Below, piece by piece: positions 5,229 to 6,266 of a stretch of DNA of 6,266 nucleotides (position 1 is its first letter; each line of letters begins with the position of its first letter). Source of the DNA: Tannerella sp. (lineage in GTDB: Bacteria > Bacteroidota > Bacteroidia > Bacteroidales > Tannerellaceae); contig JAITQL010000209.1 in assembly GCA_031288935.1 (NCBI GenBank), positions 1 through 6,266 on the forward strand, given 5' to 3'. The notes under the pieces were generated by a model. The model did no database searches, was not told the DNA's origin, and saw only the letters and a program-made list of their open reading frames with translations. The translations under genes were made by a program, and so were the position numbers.

Positions 5229-6176
5229 ATGGCAAAAGTAGCAAAACAGTTAACAGATTTAATCGGCAACACGCCGTTGATGGAACTATCCAATTACAAT
5301 GCGAGCCAGCATTTGGGCGCCAGGGTAATTGCCAAATTGGAATATTTCAATCCGGCAGGCAGTGTAAAAGACCGCATCGCGTATGCAATGATTACGCATG
5401 CGGAAAAGAGCGGCGTCCTTCAGGCGGGCGCCATCATTATCGAACCGACGAGTGGCAACACGGGTATCGGCTTGGCCTTCGTATCGGCCGTCAAGGGATA
5501 CAAGCTGATCCTGACGATGCCCGAAACGATGAGCGCCGAGCGGCGCAACCTGCTCAAGGCGCTGGGTGCAAACCTGGTGTTGACGCCGGGAGCGGAAGGC
5601 ATGAACGGGGCGATCAAAAAGGCCAACGAGTTGCGCGACAGTATTTCCGGCGCGGTGATCCTGCAGCAGTTCGAGAACCCGGCCAACCCGGAGATTCACC
5701 TCAAAACGACGGCCGAAGAAATATGGCGGGATACGGACGGCGCGGTTGACATTTTTGTCGGCGGCGTAGGCACGGGCGGAACGATCACCGGCGTGGGAAC
5801 GAAGCTGAAGGAGTACAAGCCGGGCGTGCAGATCATCGCTGTCGAGCCGAAGGAATCGCCCGTCCTTTCGGGTGGCAAGCCCGGTCCGCACAAGATTCAG
5901 GGGATCGGCGCCGGATTCGTACCCAAGATATACGACTCTGCCGTTGTAGACCGGGTCATCACGGTCAGCAGCGACGACGCGATCCGCACCAGCCGCGAAC
6001 TCTCGCGCAAGGAGGGTCTGCTGGTAGGCATCTCGTCCGGTGCAGCCACCTGGGTAGCCACCGAACTGGCCAAACTGCCGGAAAATGCGGGGAAGACCAT
6101 TGTGGTCTTGTTGCCCGACACCGGCGAGCGCTATCTCTCCACCGCCCTGTACGCATTTGAGGAATATCCTCTCTGA
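5229..6176 (+). CDS. cysK: Cysteine synthase A (O-acetylserine sulfhydrylase)
   Basis: A 315-aa cytoplasmic PLP enzyme that makes cysteine from O-acetylserine and sulfide, the last step of cysteine synthesis. What is seen: the N-terminal [10 protein letters not shown] (11-20); the PLP lysine K47 in NPAGSVKDR; the substrate loop TSGNTG (74-79); [18 protein letters not shown] (98-113); the phosphate-binding GTGGT (181-185); [12 protein letters not shown] (221-232); SSGAA (269-273), whose Ser contacts the PLP ring nitrogen; and [11 protein letters not shown] (295-305). Length and motif order are those of a complete CysK, rather than CysM or cystathionine beta-synthase. The ATG at 5229 starts directly at the family's N-terminus; an overlapping ATG at 5224 is out of frame. 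The leader is A-rich with no Shine-Dalgarno site, as is common in Bacteroidetes. It has its own promoter and a palindrome over the -33 element. There is no cysE beside it in the window. Confidence 0.97.
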   Translation: MAKVAKQLTDLIGNTPLMELSNYNASQHLGARVIAKLEYFNPAGSVKDRIAYAMITHAEKSGVLQAGAIIIEPTSGNTGIGLAFVSAVKGYKLILTMPETMSAERRNLLKALGANLVLTPGAEGMNGAIKKANELRDSISGAVILQQFENPANPEIHLKTTAEEIWRDTDGAVDIFVGGVGTGGTITGVGTKLKEYKPGVQIIAVEPKESPVLSGGKPGPHKIQGIGAGFVPKIYDSAVVDRVITVSSDDAIRTSRELSRKEGLLVGISSGAATWVATELAKLPENAGKTIVVLLPDTGERYLSTALYAFEEYPL

Positions 6177-6266
6177 CCGGCCGGCCGCGGTTGCCTGCGC
6201 ACACCGGCGAGGATGGCCGCAGCCATTCCCGATCTCAGGACGTACGGACACTTTTCTCCGTCAAAC

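Noticed and set aside
6177..6266. Start of a further gene after cysK (ATG at 6214, frame open to the window end)
   Set aside because: Only 18 codons are visible with no recognisable motif. The stretch also shows no convincing terminator; CCGGCCGG and ATGGC-CGCA-GCCAT are short palindromes without a T run.

Overview
The window looks like a chromosomal segment from a fairly GC-rich member of the Bacteroidetes, probably Bacteroidales. Two upstream regions carry the TAnnTTTG-type -7 element typical of this phylum (3035-3042 and 5178-5185). Start codons mostly sit behind A/T-rich leaders rather than strong Shine-Dalgarno sites, and the gene content (PL11 rhamnogalacturonan lyase, a GH106 remnant, a Bacteroidetes-type hypothetical protein behind a tandem repeat) fits. 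I cannot name a genus from the sequence alone.

Layout. Bases 1-313 hold no gene I can support: two copies of a 28-nt imperfect palindrome (8-35 and 73-100), an 8-bp tandem repeat (121-150) and the leader of the first gene. Bases 314-1691 are a two-gene overlapping operon: a short ModE-type winged-helix regulator lacking the molybdate-binding MOP domains, then a FecCD/BtuC-type ABC permease. The pairing suggests a type II (MolB-like) molybdate/tungstate importer, but no ATPase or binding protein follows. Bases 1692-2349 carry no intact gene. They hold a fragment that reads like a GH106 alpha-L-rhamnosidase, a second fragment in another frame ending at a stop codon, a strong intrinsic terminator with a 16-bp perfect stem (2011-2055), and eight full plus one degenerate copy of a 21-bp palindromic repeat (2119-2300).

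Bases 2350-3015 encode a 221-aa protein of a Bacteroidetes family of unknown function, about 50 bases after the repeat array. Bases 3080-5041 encode an exported rhamnogalacturonan lyase-like protein (PL11) with its own promoter and terminator. Bases 5229-6176 encode cysteine synthase CysK, with a good promoter and a palindrome overlapping its -33 element. The last 90 bases (6177-6266) show nothing I can support.

The genes do not form one pathway. The GH106 fragment and the PL11 lyase both point to rhamnogalacturonan-I (pectin) breakdown and may be remains of a larger pectin locus. The region between the permease and the lyase looks rearranged: two joined gene fragments, a repeat array and an orphan hypothetical gene. 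The array-plus-gene unit at 2119-3015 is the least explained part of the window.
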